Below are positions 19,090 to 27,480 of a DNA stretch of 64,000 nucleotides, piece after piece. The DNA comes from Asticcacaulis solisilvae (lineage in GTDB: Bacteria; Pseudomonadota; Alphaproteobacteria; Caulobacterales; Caulobacteraceae): contig NZ_JAGGMI010000008.1 in the NCBI RefSeq assembly GCF_017875235.1, forward strand, positions 62,001 to 126,000, read 5' to 3'. Position 1 is the stretch's first letter; every line of letters begins with the position of its first letter. The position numbers and the translations under genes were made by a program. The notes beneath the pieces are model-generated. The model did not search any database and was not told the origin of the DNA. It saw only the letters and a list, made by a program, of their open reading frames with translations.

Positions 19090-22000
19090 ATGGCGAAACG
19101 CGGCATCCTGGCGGTACTGGCACTTTATGCGCTCGCCCCGGCCGCATACGCCGATGACGGCCTGCTGTTTTCGCTGTCCGGCGATACCGGCCTGACGGCG
19201 GAGACCGCCTCCGGCCCCGCGGCCCCGCTGTTCGCCGCAGGCGCCAGGGCCATCCCCGACGGCGCCAGGGGCCCCGGGCTCGGTCTCAATGACACCCTGA
19301 CCCTGGCGTGGCAGGCCCCGGGCAATATTCACGCCCAGCGCGGCACGCTCGCCTTCATGTTCCGCCCGCGCGAGCCCCTGGGCCGGGAGCCCTTCCCCGT
19401 GTTCCGCGTCGGCAGCGCCGACGGCACCAGCTGGGATATGACCTGGCTCCGCATCGACTGGAACGGTCACGGCTTCGACGCCTTCGTCACCGACACCAAT
19501 CTCAGCCGCACGCGCGTGTCCTTCAAAATGGACCGCGTGCCAGCAAAGGACGCATGGGTGCATATCGCCTTCGCCTGGGACGAAGCCACGGGTGTGCGGC
19601 TGTGGATCGACGGCAAACCCGCCGCCCGCAAGGATCAAACGGCCGTCTACGACACCGGCCTCTATGGCTTCGGACCGTTCCAGCGTATCCTGTCGCCCTA
19701 CCAGGTCCATTCCATGTACAATTTCCGCCGCTCGGGCGACATGGACGAACTGCGCATCTACGACCGGATGCTGGAGGACGCAGGCATAGCCGCCCTGGCG
19801 CGCGGGGAAACGCCCGCCCTGCCCGCCGCCCCCACCGATCTCACGCCCCAGTGGCGCAGACGCTTCGGCTTCGACGGTGTGGCGCCGGCCTATCTTACCG
19901 CGTCCGTCACCCGCATCCGCAAGGTCGAATTCACCGATACCCGCGACATGAAGGCCCGGATGTTCAGAGGCGCCGACGGCATACGTGAAACGACCTGGCC
20001 CGGCGTCTATAACCGCTCGCGCCTGCCCGGCCGCCACGACTATTTCGAGCTGCCCGACTGGAACGTCTACTCTGAAGGCGGCAGGGCTTACGACCTGACC
20101 CTGCCCGACGAGCCGTGGAACCGCATCGAGCTGACCGGCGCTGCCCACGGCAAGCTTACCGCCGGCGGCGCGACCGTCTTTACCCGTCCGAAAGGCGCAG
20201 AACGCACATCGACAAACCTGCCCGAGCACCGCGGCGGGCGCCTACGCTTCGAAAACACCGTGCAGGAAACGCCGATCCAGGAGATCGCGGCCTATTATGT
20301 CACGCCAGGCGAGGTCCCGCCGGGCATGGCCACCCTAAGCTACACGGTCGACGCCTCCGCCGATCCGGCGCTTTACCCGGCGCTCGACACCTTGCGCGGC
20401 TTTATCGATGGCCGCGTGGTCGCGGGCGAGCGCAATGTCGCCGTGGCCTTGCCCAGGGGCGCGGCCCGCAAGCCCGCCAAGCCAGCCCCCAAGCCCGCCT
20501 CTGGCCAGCCCATCGTCCATATCCTGGTCCCCGGCGATTTCCGCGACATCCGCCCGGGCGAAGCGCCGACGCGCTTTTCCTACGGCTGGCAGAACATGGC
20601 GGCCGGGCTCGACGGCATCGCGATCGACCTGCCGGCCATGAAGGCCAGCGCCACCCACGGCGATCTCCTGCCGCTCAATATCCGCGTCCGCGACCCCAAC
20701 TGGCCCGAACGCGACCTGCTCGACATCAATGTCTCGGTCAAGCCCGGTGAAGCCCGCACCCTGTGGCTCGACACGCGCGACCGCATCCTGCCGCCCACAG
20801 CCAGCCTGATGATCTCGATCGCGGCGGCGGGCGGCGGCTTCGACGCGCAGGCGATCAACGGCGCGCAGGTCCGCCTCGTCTTCAAACCCGAAGCCGAAGC
20901 CAAACCCGAACACGTCGCCGACCGCCTCGAACAGGCGCGCGACAACCTGGCTTTTTTCGTCGAAGAACAGCCCAATATCCGCGCCTATCCGTTATGGACG
21001 CGCTTCGAACGCGACATTTCCGACGTGCTGCGGGTCGATCCCGGCAATGAAACGGCCCGCGCCTACTGGGTCGAGAAGAACCCCGAACAGCCCTACGGTC
21101 CGTTCACCCACCCCAAGCCCCCCGAAGGCGTACCGCTGTGGGCCTGGCGGCAGGTCGAGGACCTGAAGCTCTACAAGCGCTTCATCGACTGGTGGATCGA
21201 TAACCGCCAGGTCGAAAACGGCGAGTTCGGCGGCGGCCTGAGCGACGACACCGACCTGACCAATGCCTGGGTCGGGCTGGCCGTCATGGGCGTCGATCCT
21301 GACCGCTATATCGCCTCGCAGCGCAAGATGCTCGACGCCACCTACACCAACGGCATGTGGAGCGGGGGCCTGAGCCGCATCGCCACCGACGAACTGCATT
21401 CCTATGAGGAAGGCATCAATGCGGTCGCCCAAAGCCTGCAGATGGACTGGGGCAATCCGACGGCCATCGAACGCGCCATGGCCACGGCGCGCGAATATCC
21501 GCGCCTGTTCGAAACCAACCCGGCCGGCCACCGCCACCAGGTCAGCGCGTATTTCTCTGGCACCCACATCGCCCGCGAAGGCCATCTCGGCTGGCAAAGG
21601 CCGTTCGGCCTGCTTCTGACCCACCCCGGCCTGCTGCTGGTCGACTATAATGGCGCGCCGGAGACCAAAAAACTGCTGCTGGAGGTGGCCGACGGCTGGC
21701 TGGCGCATGGAAGGGACGACAAGGGCAACTGGACCTTCCCGTCCGACATCGAATGGGCGACCGACAAGGCGACCGGCAACGGCGTACAAAGCGGCGCGCA
21801 TCTCTTCTGGGCGGCCTGGAGCTGGACCGGTGACAGCAAATACCTGCGTCCGTTCGACGCCGACCTACGGCGCGGGGCCTTAAGCAGCCTGTCGCAGATT
21901 AATGCCGACCTGCTGGCGCGCGCGCCTGGCGGTCCCGAACTGGCCGCCCGCGTCGTCTCGGGGGAGATCGGCGGACGCGGCGGCGCCGTCGACCGCAATC

Positions 22001-22854
22001 TCGGCGGCATAGGCGATGCGGAATTCGCCCAGTTCGTCCGCTGGCAAAAGACCGGCGACAAGACTGTGCTCGAAACCCTCTACGGCCGCGAAATCGAGAC
22101 CACGACGCGCCGCATGCCCGTCCTGACCGAGGCGCACCTGTGGTCGGACCGGGTCAGCGTCCCGACCGAACTGCTGCAAAGGACGCGGCTGGGCGGCGTC
22201 GCCCACCGCCGCAACGCCTACTTTCCCGGCCACCTGGTCAGCTGGCGCTTCGCCGGCGGCAAGGCCGAGGATGTCGCCATCCTGATCCCCGAAGGCAACC
22301 CCGAACGCTTCCGCGTCATCGCCTACAACCTGTCGGACGAGGCCGTCACCGCCGAAATGATCGGCGCACAGCTCCTGACCGGGACATGGCGCATCGACGG
22401 TGGCGTCGACGCCAATGGCGACGATGTCCCCGACGCCGTCTTCAAACGCACCGCGCCGCTGGAACGGGGCACCGGAATAAGCCTCAGCCTGCCGCCACGT
22501 CAGACCATGGTCTATGATTTCGAACGCATCACGCCGGGCACCGATCCCGCCACCCGTCCCGACATCGGCATCGCCGCCGAAGACCTGCGCCGGAGCGGCC
22601 GCAGCCTGTCGATCCGCGTCCATTCGCTGGGCGCCCAGCCGACACCCACAGGCACCGCCATCATCACCGACGCCACAGGCCGCGAAATCGCGCGGCAGCG
22701 CATCACGCCCCTGCCCGCGCCCGCCGATCTTCTCCCCAAAACCGCGACCGTGAGCGTGCGCCTGCCGGCAGGCGTGACATCGGGCCAGGTCCGGCTGGAG
22801 CTCGACGGCGCGGTCGCCGAAGTCACTGCTGTTAACAACCAGGCCCGTTGGTGA
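19090..22854 (+). CDS. large secreted LamG-domain protein with an alpha-toroid domain, probable carbohydrate-active enzyme
   Basis: A 1254-aa protein with a Sec signal peptide (MAKRGILAVLALYALAPAAYA, cleavage near residue 21-22). Residues about 70-240 form a concanavalin/LamG-like jelly roll (LAFMFRP, WVHIAFAWDEATGVRLWIDG, MDELRIYDRML), a common glycan-binding fold. About 400-620 look beta-rich. About 690-970 are helical and aromatic-rich (YKRFIDWWIDNRQVENGEFG, DLTNAWVGLAVMG, HLFWAAWSWTGD), like the (alpha/alpha) toroid of polysaccharide lyases and unsaturated glucuronyl hydrolases. The last ~200 residues are beta-rich. Its divergent neighbour is a beta-helix RTX protein. I infer a role in extracellular or periplasmic breakdown of a complex polysaccharide. 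The family and specificity are not recognised. Confidence 0.8.
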   Translation: MAKRGILAVLALYALAPAAYADDGLLFSLSGDTGLTAETASGPAAPLFAAGARAIPDGARGPGLGLNDTLTLAWQAPGNIHAQRGTLAFMFRPREPLGREPFPVFRVGSADGTSWDMTWLRIDWNGHGFDAFVTDTNLSRTRVSFKMDRVPAKDAWVHIAFAWDEATGVRLWIDGKPAARKDQTAVYDTGLYGFGPFQRILSPYQVHSMYNFRRSGDMDELRIYDRMLEDAGIAALARGETPALPAAPTDLTPQWRRRFGFDGVAPAYLTASVTRIRKVEFTDTRDMKARMFRGADGIRETTWPGVYNRSRLPGRHDYFELPDWNVYSEGGRAYDLTLPDEPWNRIELTGAAHGKLTAGGATVFTRPKGAERTSTNLPEHRGGRLRFENTVQETPIQEIAAYYVTPGEVPPGMATLSYTVDASADPALYPALDTLRGFIDGRVVAGERNVAVALPRGAARKPAKPAPKPASGQPIVHILVPGDFRDIRPGEAPTRFSYGWQNMAAGLDGIAIDLPAMKASATHGDLLPLNIRVRDPNWPERDLLDINVSVKPGEARTLWLDTRDRILPPTASLMISIAAAGGGFDAQAINGAQVRLVFKPEAEAKPEHVADRLEQARDNLAFFVEEQPNIRAYPLWTRFERDISDVLRVDPGNETARAYWVEKNPEQPYGPFTHPKPPEGVPLWAWRQVEDLKLYKRFIDWWIDNRQVENGEFGGGLSDDTDLTNAWVGLAVMGVDPDRYIASQRKMLDATYTNGMWSGGLSRIATDELHSYEEGINAVAQSLQMDWGNPTAIERAMATAREYPRLFETNPAGHRHQVSAYFSGTHIAREGHLGWQRPFGLLLTHPGLLLVDYNGAPETKKLLLEVADGWLAHGRDDKGNWTFPSDIEWATDKATGNGVQSGAHLFWAAWSWTGDSKYLRPFDADLRRGALSSLSQINADLLARAPGGPELAARVVSGEIGGRGGAVDRNLGGIGDAEFAQFVRWQKTGDKTVLETLYGREIETTTRRMPVLTEAHLWSDRVSVPTELLQRTRLGGVAHRRNAYFPGHLVSWRFAGGKAEDVAILIPEGNPERFRVIAYNLSDEAVTAEMIGAQLLTGTWRIDGGVDANGDDVPDAVFKRTAPLERGTGISLSLPPRQTMVYDFERITPGTDPATRPDIGIAAEDLRRSGRSLSIRVHSLGAQPTPTGTAIITDATGREIARQRITPLPAPADLLPKTATVSVRLPAGVTSGQVRLELDGAVAEVTAVNNQARW

Positions 22855-23014
22855 GGTCCACCCCGCCCGATAATACCGCCGGGCCATAGGCTCCGCATTG
22901 CAGCCTTATGCCAACCGGCGGAGAATAGCCACGCGTTCCATAACGCTCCATCGCTGGCGGTCCGGGCTTCGCCGTGACGGCGCCCCGGGCCGCCGGCTAA
23001 TCACCTCTTATGCA

Positions 23015-23047
23015 AAAAATAAGCGCCCATTTCGGGCGCTTATTTTT
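23015..23047. terminator. bidirectional Rho-independent terminator
   Basis: A 14-base perfect stem AAAAATAAGCGCCC / loop ATTTC / GGGCGCTTATTTTT lies between two convergent genes. The A-rich left arm and T-rich right arm give a T-tract on either strand, so it can end both the LamG gene (plus) and the GlsB-like gene (minus). Confidence 0.88.
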
Positions 23048-23066
23048 GATCGTCGATGTATGCGCT

Positions 23067-23327
23067 CTATACGCTTCGGCGACGAAGCATGCGTCCCAGG
23101 GCAATCAGCAGACAGGCGCCCAGGAAGCCAGCGATCAGGTATCCAACAACGCCGCCCAGGGCAATACCCATCATGGACAGCAGCAGGTTCGCAAGGATCG
23201 CGCCCACGACACCCATGACAATATTCATCAGAAGCCCTTGGTTCGACTTCATGACCTGTTCGGCGAGCCAACCCGCGACCGCGCCTACCAGAATGGCCAA
23301 CAGCCATCCAACTTGTGTTTCCGGCAT
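23067..23327 (-). CDS. GlsB/YeaQ/YmgE family small membrane protein
   Basis: An 86-aa hydrophobic protein of the transglycosylase-associated (GlsB/YeaQ) family. It has three membrane spans (about residues 7-19, 33-53 and 58-78), the family GWLAEQVMK and NIVMGVVGAILANLL segments, and a basic RMLRRRSV tail. ATG start at 23327 with the ribosome site GAGGAG. Members are inner-membrane proteins often induced by general or acid/osmotic stress; the biochemical role is unknown and the transglycosylase name is historical. Stands alone, convergent with the gene at 19090. Confidence 0.9.
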   Translation of the reverse strand: MPETQVGWLLAILVGAVAGWLAEQVMKSNQGLLMNIVMGVVGAILANLLLSMMGIALGGVVGYLIAGFLGACLLIALGRMLRRRSV

Positions 23328-23432
23328 TTCTCACTCCTCGGATTCTTGCCACAGCGGCAATGCATGTACGAGCTTAAGCCGATGATCGTATTGTTTTAAT
23401 TCCATTGAACGGGCCGTTCGTAAACACCCGGC

Positions 23433-23467
23433 AAAAGGGATGCCGCCGGCGTGTCACCGGCAACATC
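23433..23467 (-). terminator. possible terminator of the 892-aa RTX gene
   Basis: GATG-CC-GCCGG / loop CGTGTCA / CCGGC-AA-CATC (23439-23467) forms an interrupted stem followed on the minus strand by CCTTTTG. It lies 23 bases after the RTX stop. The stem has an internal mismatch and the T-run is only four bases, so this is tentative. Confidence 0.45.
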
Positions 23468-23489
23468 CGGCCCTGTCGGTATGCGGACC

Positions 23490-26168
23490 CTATAATGTGA
23501 AGTACAGGTCGTCGGCCGTGAGCGTTACGCCGCCGGAAATCAGGGCCAGGGCGATCGCCGCGCCCGCGCCGTCGCCGTCCTCATCCCAGTAAAGCGTCTG
23601 CGCCGTGCTGTCCCAAACGAACTGCGTAGACGACCCGACCGCCGCCGTGCCGGTTGTGAACTCCGACGCCGTCAGAACGTGGCCGGGCCGGAAGCCGTAG
23701 GCGGGCCCGTTAAAGACAAGCAGGTCGAGGCCGTGCTGGAAATCGACGATGTGGTCGATGCCGTCGACGCCGGCCTCGCCGAATATGAACAGGTCGAGGC
23801 CCACGCCGCCACCCAGCACGTCATTGCCCGCGCCGCCCGTCAGCCTGTCGGCCCCCACGCCGCCGGACAGCCTGTCGTGGCCCTGGCCGCCGTCCAGCGT
23901 ATCATTGCCCTCCCAGCCGTTCACGCTGTCATTCCCAAGTCCGCCTGACAGCGCGTTGCTGCCGGAATTGCCGTGGAGGACATTGTCCAGTCCGTTGCCT
24001 GTGCCCGAAAGCGCCGCCGTGCCGGTCAGGTACAGGATCTCGACATCGGGCGTCAGGGCAAAACTGATGCTGCTTTTGACCGTGTCGGTGCCTTCGCCGA
24101 AAAGCTCATAGACGCGATCGCCGACATGATCGACGACGTAGGTGTCGTTGCCGCTGCCGCCCCACATCCGGTCGTTCTCAAGCCCGCCGTCCAGGCTGTC
24201 GTCGCCCGCCCCGCCGATCAGCGTGTCCCAGCGCGCCCCGGCGACAATGGTGTCGTTGCCCGAGCCGCTGTCGATGGTGTCCGAGCCGTCACCGCCCGAA
24301 ATCCAGTCATTGCCGCTGTCGCCGAACACCGTGTCTTCGCCATCGCCGCCATAGACCGTGTCATTGCCCGCCCCGGCCAGGATCGTATCGTTGCCGAAGC
24401 CGCCGCCGATCTCGTCATTGCCGGCATCGCCGCCCAGGGCATTGGCGCCATTGTCGCCCAGCAGAGTGTCGTTGCCCGTCGTGCCCGACGCGCCTTCGAT
24501 GCTGGATATCGTATCGCGCGCCAGCTCGGCGCCGGTGATGCGGTCGTACTGGATCGCCGTCTGATGCACCAGGTCGACAAACACCTTACCATTAATATCG
24601 CCATAAAATATCCGGTCGGAGCCATCGCCACCGTCCAGAATGTTCGCGCCCGCGCCGCCCCAAAGGCTGTCATTGCCATTGCCACCGCTTAAACTGTCGT
24701 TGTCGGCCCCGCCCTTCAGCACGTCAAAGCCTTCGCCGCCGGTAAGCGTATCGGCGCCCGCGCCGCCATCCAGCGCATCGGAACCGACGCCGCCGGTCAG
24801 CACGTCCAGCCCGTCGCCGCCGGAAAGCGAACTGTTGTAGGTGAGCGTCGCGGTCAGGGTGTCGTCACCGGCGCCGCCGTTCAGCGTGCCGCTGCCAGTG
24901 ATGGTGTCGTTGCCGCCGTCGCCGGCCAGGGTGTCATTCGTGCCCCACCCGATGATTGTATCGTCGCCTTCGCCGCCCGACACATTCAACGTCTGTGCGC
25001 CAAACGTCGCCGTGATCCGGTCATTGCCGTCGCCGCCCAGCACGGTGCTGGCCTGGGCGTAGATCAGGTCGTCGCCCGCGCCGCCGTCCATCAGCATGGC
25101 GGGACCGGACAACTGGTCCTTGCCGGCGCCGCCATAGAGCATGGTGTTCCCGCCCGCGCTCCACAGAAAGTCGTCGCCGTCACCGCCGATAAGCGTGTCC
25201 GCGGCGCTGGTGCCAGTATATGTGCCGTCGCCATACAGGGTGTCGTTGCCGATGCCGCCGTCCAGGCTGTCGGCCCCGGCGCCGCCGCTTAAAGAATCAT
25301 TGCCGTCGCCACCGGCCATCACATCGGCGCCGTTGCCGCCTGAGATGATGTCCTTGCCGCCGAGCCCGGCCAGGGTGTCGTTGCCGTCCAGTCCGCTGAT
25401 CGAATCCGAAAAGCCCGTGCCGGTCAGGCTGTCGGGGCCAGACGTGCCGGTGATGATGCTGCCGGCGCCCAGATCCGCGACCGCGACGTCGCCGTCGGAG
25501 AAACGCACGGTTTCGATGGTCATCGCCCGGACCGTCAGCCCGGTATCGCGCGTAAACTTCATGAAGCTGCCGTCCATGGTGACGGTGTAACGGCTGAAGT
25601 CGCCGTCCAGTACCAGCAGGTCGTCGTCGGCACCGCCCGTCACGACCGCGAGGTGGTCGGCGACCAGGGTGTCATTGCCGGCGCCGCCATTGATCGTGTC
25701 GTTGCCGGTCAGGCTGTCATTGCCTTCGCCGCCTTCGATCGTGATCTGGGCTGTATTGCCGTAATACTCATCATCATAGCCGAACAGGGTGATCACATCA
25801 TCGCCCCCGCCGCCCTCCAGTTTGGCGCCGACCGGCAGAGAGGGGTTCAGGCTGCTGGTGACGGTATCATTGCCTTCGCCGCCGATGACATAATAGCCCG
25901 CCTGCGAGCCTTTCAGGTCGAACAGGTCATGGCCGTCACCGCCGATCAGCGAGCCGGCGCCGGTCAGGGTGTCGTTACCGATGCCGCCATCCAGCACATT
26001 GACATAGAAGGACGCGTCGCTCAGCTGGTCATCACCCGCGCCGCCATACAGCATATCCTTGCCATTGCCGCCCTGCAGGGTGTCGTTGCCGTCCAGGCCC
26101 TGGATAGTGTCGTCGCCATCGCTGCCTGTCAGACTGTCTGGGCCATTCGTGCCGGTGAAAAGCGCCAT
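23490..26168 (-). CDS. RTX calcium-binding repeat protein, smaller paralogue (RTX-6)
   Basis: An 892-aa paralogue of the proteins at 926-15445, separated from them by about 8 kb. ATG start at 26168 with the ribosome site GAGGAAGGA; N-terminus MALFTGTNGPDSLTG. Order of parts: RTX block, a beta-unit ending ETVRFSDGDVAVADLGAG (about residues 205-255, shared with RTX-3), a long RTX array, a DVLKGGADNDSLSGG region with the insert FYGDINGKVFVDLVHQ (also found in RTX-3 as AYYLGDSYKVWVDLTR), one VDHVGDRVYELFGEGTDTV module, and the C-terminal block IDHIVDFQHGLDLLVF...LYWDEDGDG. It lacks the internal secretion-target-like modules of RTX-3 and RTX-4. Likely type I secretion substrate; function unknown. 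Confidence 0.9.
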   Translation of the reverse strand: MALFTGTNGPDSLTGSDGDDTIQGLDGNDTLQGGNGKDMLYGGAGDDQLSDASFYVNVLDGGIGNDTLTGAGSLIGGDGHDLFDLKGSQAGYYVIGGEGNDTVTSSLNPSLPVGAKLEGGGGDDVITLFGYDDEYYGNTAQITIEGGEGNDSLTGNDTINGGAGNDTLVADHLAVVTGGADDDLLVLDGDFSRYTVTMDGSFMKFTRDTGLTVRAMTIETVRFSDGDVAVADLGAGSIITGTSGPDSLTGTGFSDSISGLDGNDTLAGLGGKDIISGGNGADVMAGGDGNDSLSGGAGADSLDGGIGNDTLYGDGTYTGTSAADTLIGGDGDDFLWSAGGNTMLYGGAGKDQLSGPAMLMDGGAGDDLIYAQASTVLGGDGNDRITATFGAQTLNVSGGEGDDTIIGWGTNDTLAGDGGNDTITGSGTLNGGAGDDTLTATLTYNSSLSGGDGLDVLTGGVGSDALDGGAGADTLTGGEGFDVLKGGADNDSLSGGNGNDSLWGGAGANILDGGDGSDRIFYGDINGKVFVDLVHQTAIQYDRITGAELARDTISSIEGASGTTGNDTLLGDNGANALGGDAGNDEIGGGFGNDTILAGAGNDTVYGGDGEDTVFGDSGNDWISGGDGSDTIDSGSGNDTIVAGARWDTLIGGAGDDSLDGGLENDRMWGGSGNDTYVVDHVGDRVYELFGEGTDTVKSSISFALTPDVEILYLTGTAALSGTGNGLDNVLHGNSGSNALSGGLGNDSVNGWEGNDTLDGGQGHDRLSGGVGADRLTGGAGNDVLGGGVGLDLFIFGEAGVDGIDHIVDFQHGLDLLVFNGPAYGFRPGHVLTASEFTTGTAAVGSSTQFVWDSTAQTLYWDEDGDGAGAAIALALISGGVTLTADDLYFTL

Positions 26169-26181
26169 GAAGCATCCTTCC

Positions 26182-26194
26182 TCGAAAAAATAGG
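26182..26194 (-). promoter_or_regulatory. 13-base leader motif shared with RTX-3
   Basis: This is the second copy of the motif described at 10182-10194, here 13 bases upstream of the RTX start. Flanking sequence differs between the two genes, which makes the 13-base identity more notable. Confidence 0.35.
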
Positions 26195-26340
26195 TCGATT
26201 GAAAAAATGGATTATTTTACAGGAACTAAGCGAGCATAAGGCGTTCGCGCCATATCAGGCCGCCTTGGGCCGGTCTAGAAATACCGGCCGGCCTCTCAGC
26301 GGGCAACTCACAGTTTCGCTATAACCTGCGCATATGCCGG

Positions 26341-26739
26341 TCAGGTTTTCGCGCGTCGCGAATTATGTGCCAGTCTCGCATTCCTGAAGTGCGTGAACGC
26401 CAGAAGAAGCGCGCCCGCGACACTCACCGGCACTTCATGGGCTTCGAGCGGCGGATAGAAGGCCGCGGCCGCCAGCAACGCCAGGCCCAGGACCATCGGC
26501 ACACCAATGTCCGGACGCCGCCACAAGCCCGACCGGCCCACCGCCCACAGGCTTACCGGCGCGGCCGCGCTGATCAGCACCTGGTGGACCCAGTGTTCAT
26601 CCGAGAATGCTCCAAGCATCGGCAGAGCGACAATGAACGCCGGCAGCAGGAGACAATGCGCCACGCACAGGCCGGACAGGCCAATGGCCAGCACATCGAA
26701 AAAGCGGCTCGACCTTGATGAAGCGGACACTGGGCGCAT
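26341..26739 (-). CDS. MerC-domain membrane protein
   Basis: A 132-aa four-span inner-membrane protein of the MerC family. The first span holds LSGLCVAHCLLLP with Cys25 and Cys29 in the CxxxC spacing essential for metal handling in MerC. ATG start at 26739 after AAGGAAG. In mercury operons MerC imports Hg2+, but chromosomal copies without merA or merR, as here, often sit in zinc-responsive loci and may move another soft metal. It is divergent from the ABC operon across a Zur-like palindrome, so zinc-controlled expression is inferred. Confidence 0.85.
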   Translation of the reverse strand: MRPVSASSRSSRFFDVLAIGLSGLCVAHCLLLPAFIVALPMLGAFSDEHWVHQVLISAAAPVSLWAVGRSGLWRRPDIGVPMVLGLALLAAAAFYPPLEAHEVPVSVAGALLLAFTHFRNARLAHNSRRAKT

Positions 26740-26767
26740 GGAGACTTCCTTATCTGAATTGACGCAC

Positions 26768-26790
26768 GAAATGTTATATTATAACGTTAC
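26768..26790. promoter_or_regulatory. Zur operator (zinc uptake regulator box)
   Basis: A 23-base imperfect palindrome with left arm GAAATGTTATA, central T and right arm TATAACGTTAC; 9 of 11 arm positions are self-complementary. The left arm and centre agree exactly with the gram-negative Zur consensus (GAAATGTTATA-n-TATAACATTTC). It lies midway between divergent merC (start 26739) and the ABC operon (start 26821). On the minus strand it contains a perfect -10 hexamer TATAAT. On the plus strand TTGACG (26759) precedes it with TATAAC inside. A repressor here would block both promoters when zinc is ample. Confidence 0.8.
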
Positions 26791-26820
26791 ATTCCATATC
26801 AAGCGGGAAATCAGGGTTCG

Positions 26821-27480
26821 ATGCCGGAAACGATCCTCCAAACACGGGCGCTGAGCGTCGAACGCGGCAGGCAATCGATAGGCCTGCCCGACCTGACTTT
26901 GCACGCCGGCGGCACCCTGGCCCTGTGCGGGCCGTCGGGCTCGGGCAAGACGTCGCTTCTTCTGGCCCTGGCCGGGCTGGTGCGCCCACGCGCCGGCGAG
27001 GTCATCATCGACGGCCAGCCGCTCTGGCGCCTTCCCGAAGCGGGCCGCGCGCGGCTGCGCGGGCGCGCGATCGGCTTTGTCTTCGCGGATTACCGGCTGA
27101 TCGACTCCTTGTCGGTCATGGATAACCTGCAGATCGCCCGGGCCAGCGCGCATCTGGCGCGCGACCTCGACCGCGCGACGAACCTGCTGGAGCGCCTGGG
27201 CGTCGCGCCTCTGGCCAGCATCCGCGCCGACCGCCTCAGCCAGGGACAGATGCAGCGGGTGGCGCTGGCCAGGGCGCTGATGAACCGGCCCGCCCTGCTG
27301 CTGGCCGATGAACCGACGGCGGCGCTGGATGAAGCGGCCGGCGACCGGCTTATCGACCTGCTGTTGGACCTTGGCCGCGACGAAGGGATCGCGACCGTCA
27401 TCGCCACCCATGAGCGCAGGCTGTTGCCGCGGCTGGACGATACGCTCTTTTTGGCCCTGCCGGCCGAGGCCGTGGCATGA
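26821..27480 (+). CDS. ABC transporter ATP-binding protein (LolD/MacB type)
   Basis: A 219-aa ATPase. It has Walker A GPSGSGKTS (37-45), signature LSQGQ (139-143), Walker B ALLLADEPT (158-166) and the switch His (IATHERR, His197). The Q-loop, normally FVFQ in this family, reads FVFADYRL: the conserved glutamine is Ala89, which is unusual because that residue couples Mg-ATP to the membrane partner. It pairs with the FtsX-like permease next door (ATGA overlap). Such LolD-like/FtsX-like pairs are mechanotransmitters or lipoprotein/peptide machines rather than classic importers. The Zur-like operator upstream suggests a job in zinc limitation. Confidence 0.9.
   Translation: MPETILQTRALSVERGRQSIGLPDLTLHAGGTLALCGPSGSGKTSLLLALAGLVRPRAGEVIIDGQPLWRLPEAGRARLRGRAIGFVFADYRLIDSLSVMDNLQIARASAHLARDLDRATNLLERLGVAPLASIRADRLSQGQMQRVALARALMNRPALLLADEPTAALDEAAGDRLIDLLLDLGRDEGIATVIATHERRLLPRLDDTLFLALPAEAVA

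Noticed and set aside
18721-20229. A 502-codon minus-strand frame overlapping the start of the LamG gene
   Set aside because: It is antisense to a signal-peptide-bearing LamG protein and has no domain; high GC keeps the opposite strand open.
23010-23399. Plus-strand frames across the GlsB-like gene
   Set aside because: They are antisense to a clear membrane-protein family member with a good ribosome site.
1-26168. The dense short-period repeats could suggest CRISPR or satellite DNA
   Set aside because: The 27-base period encodes the GGxGxDxLx nonapeptide in frame, with codon-level variation and no unique spacers.
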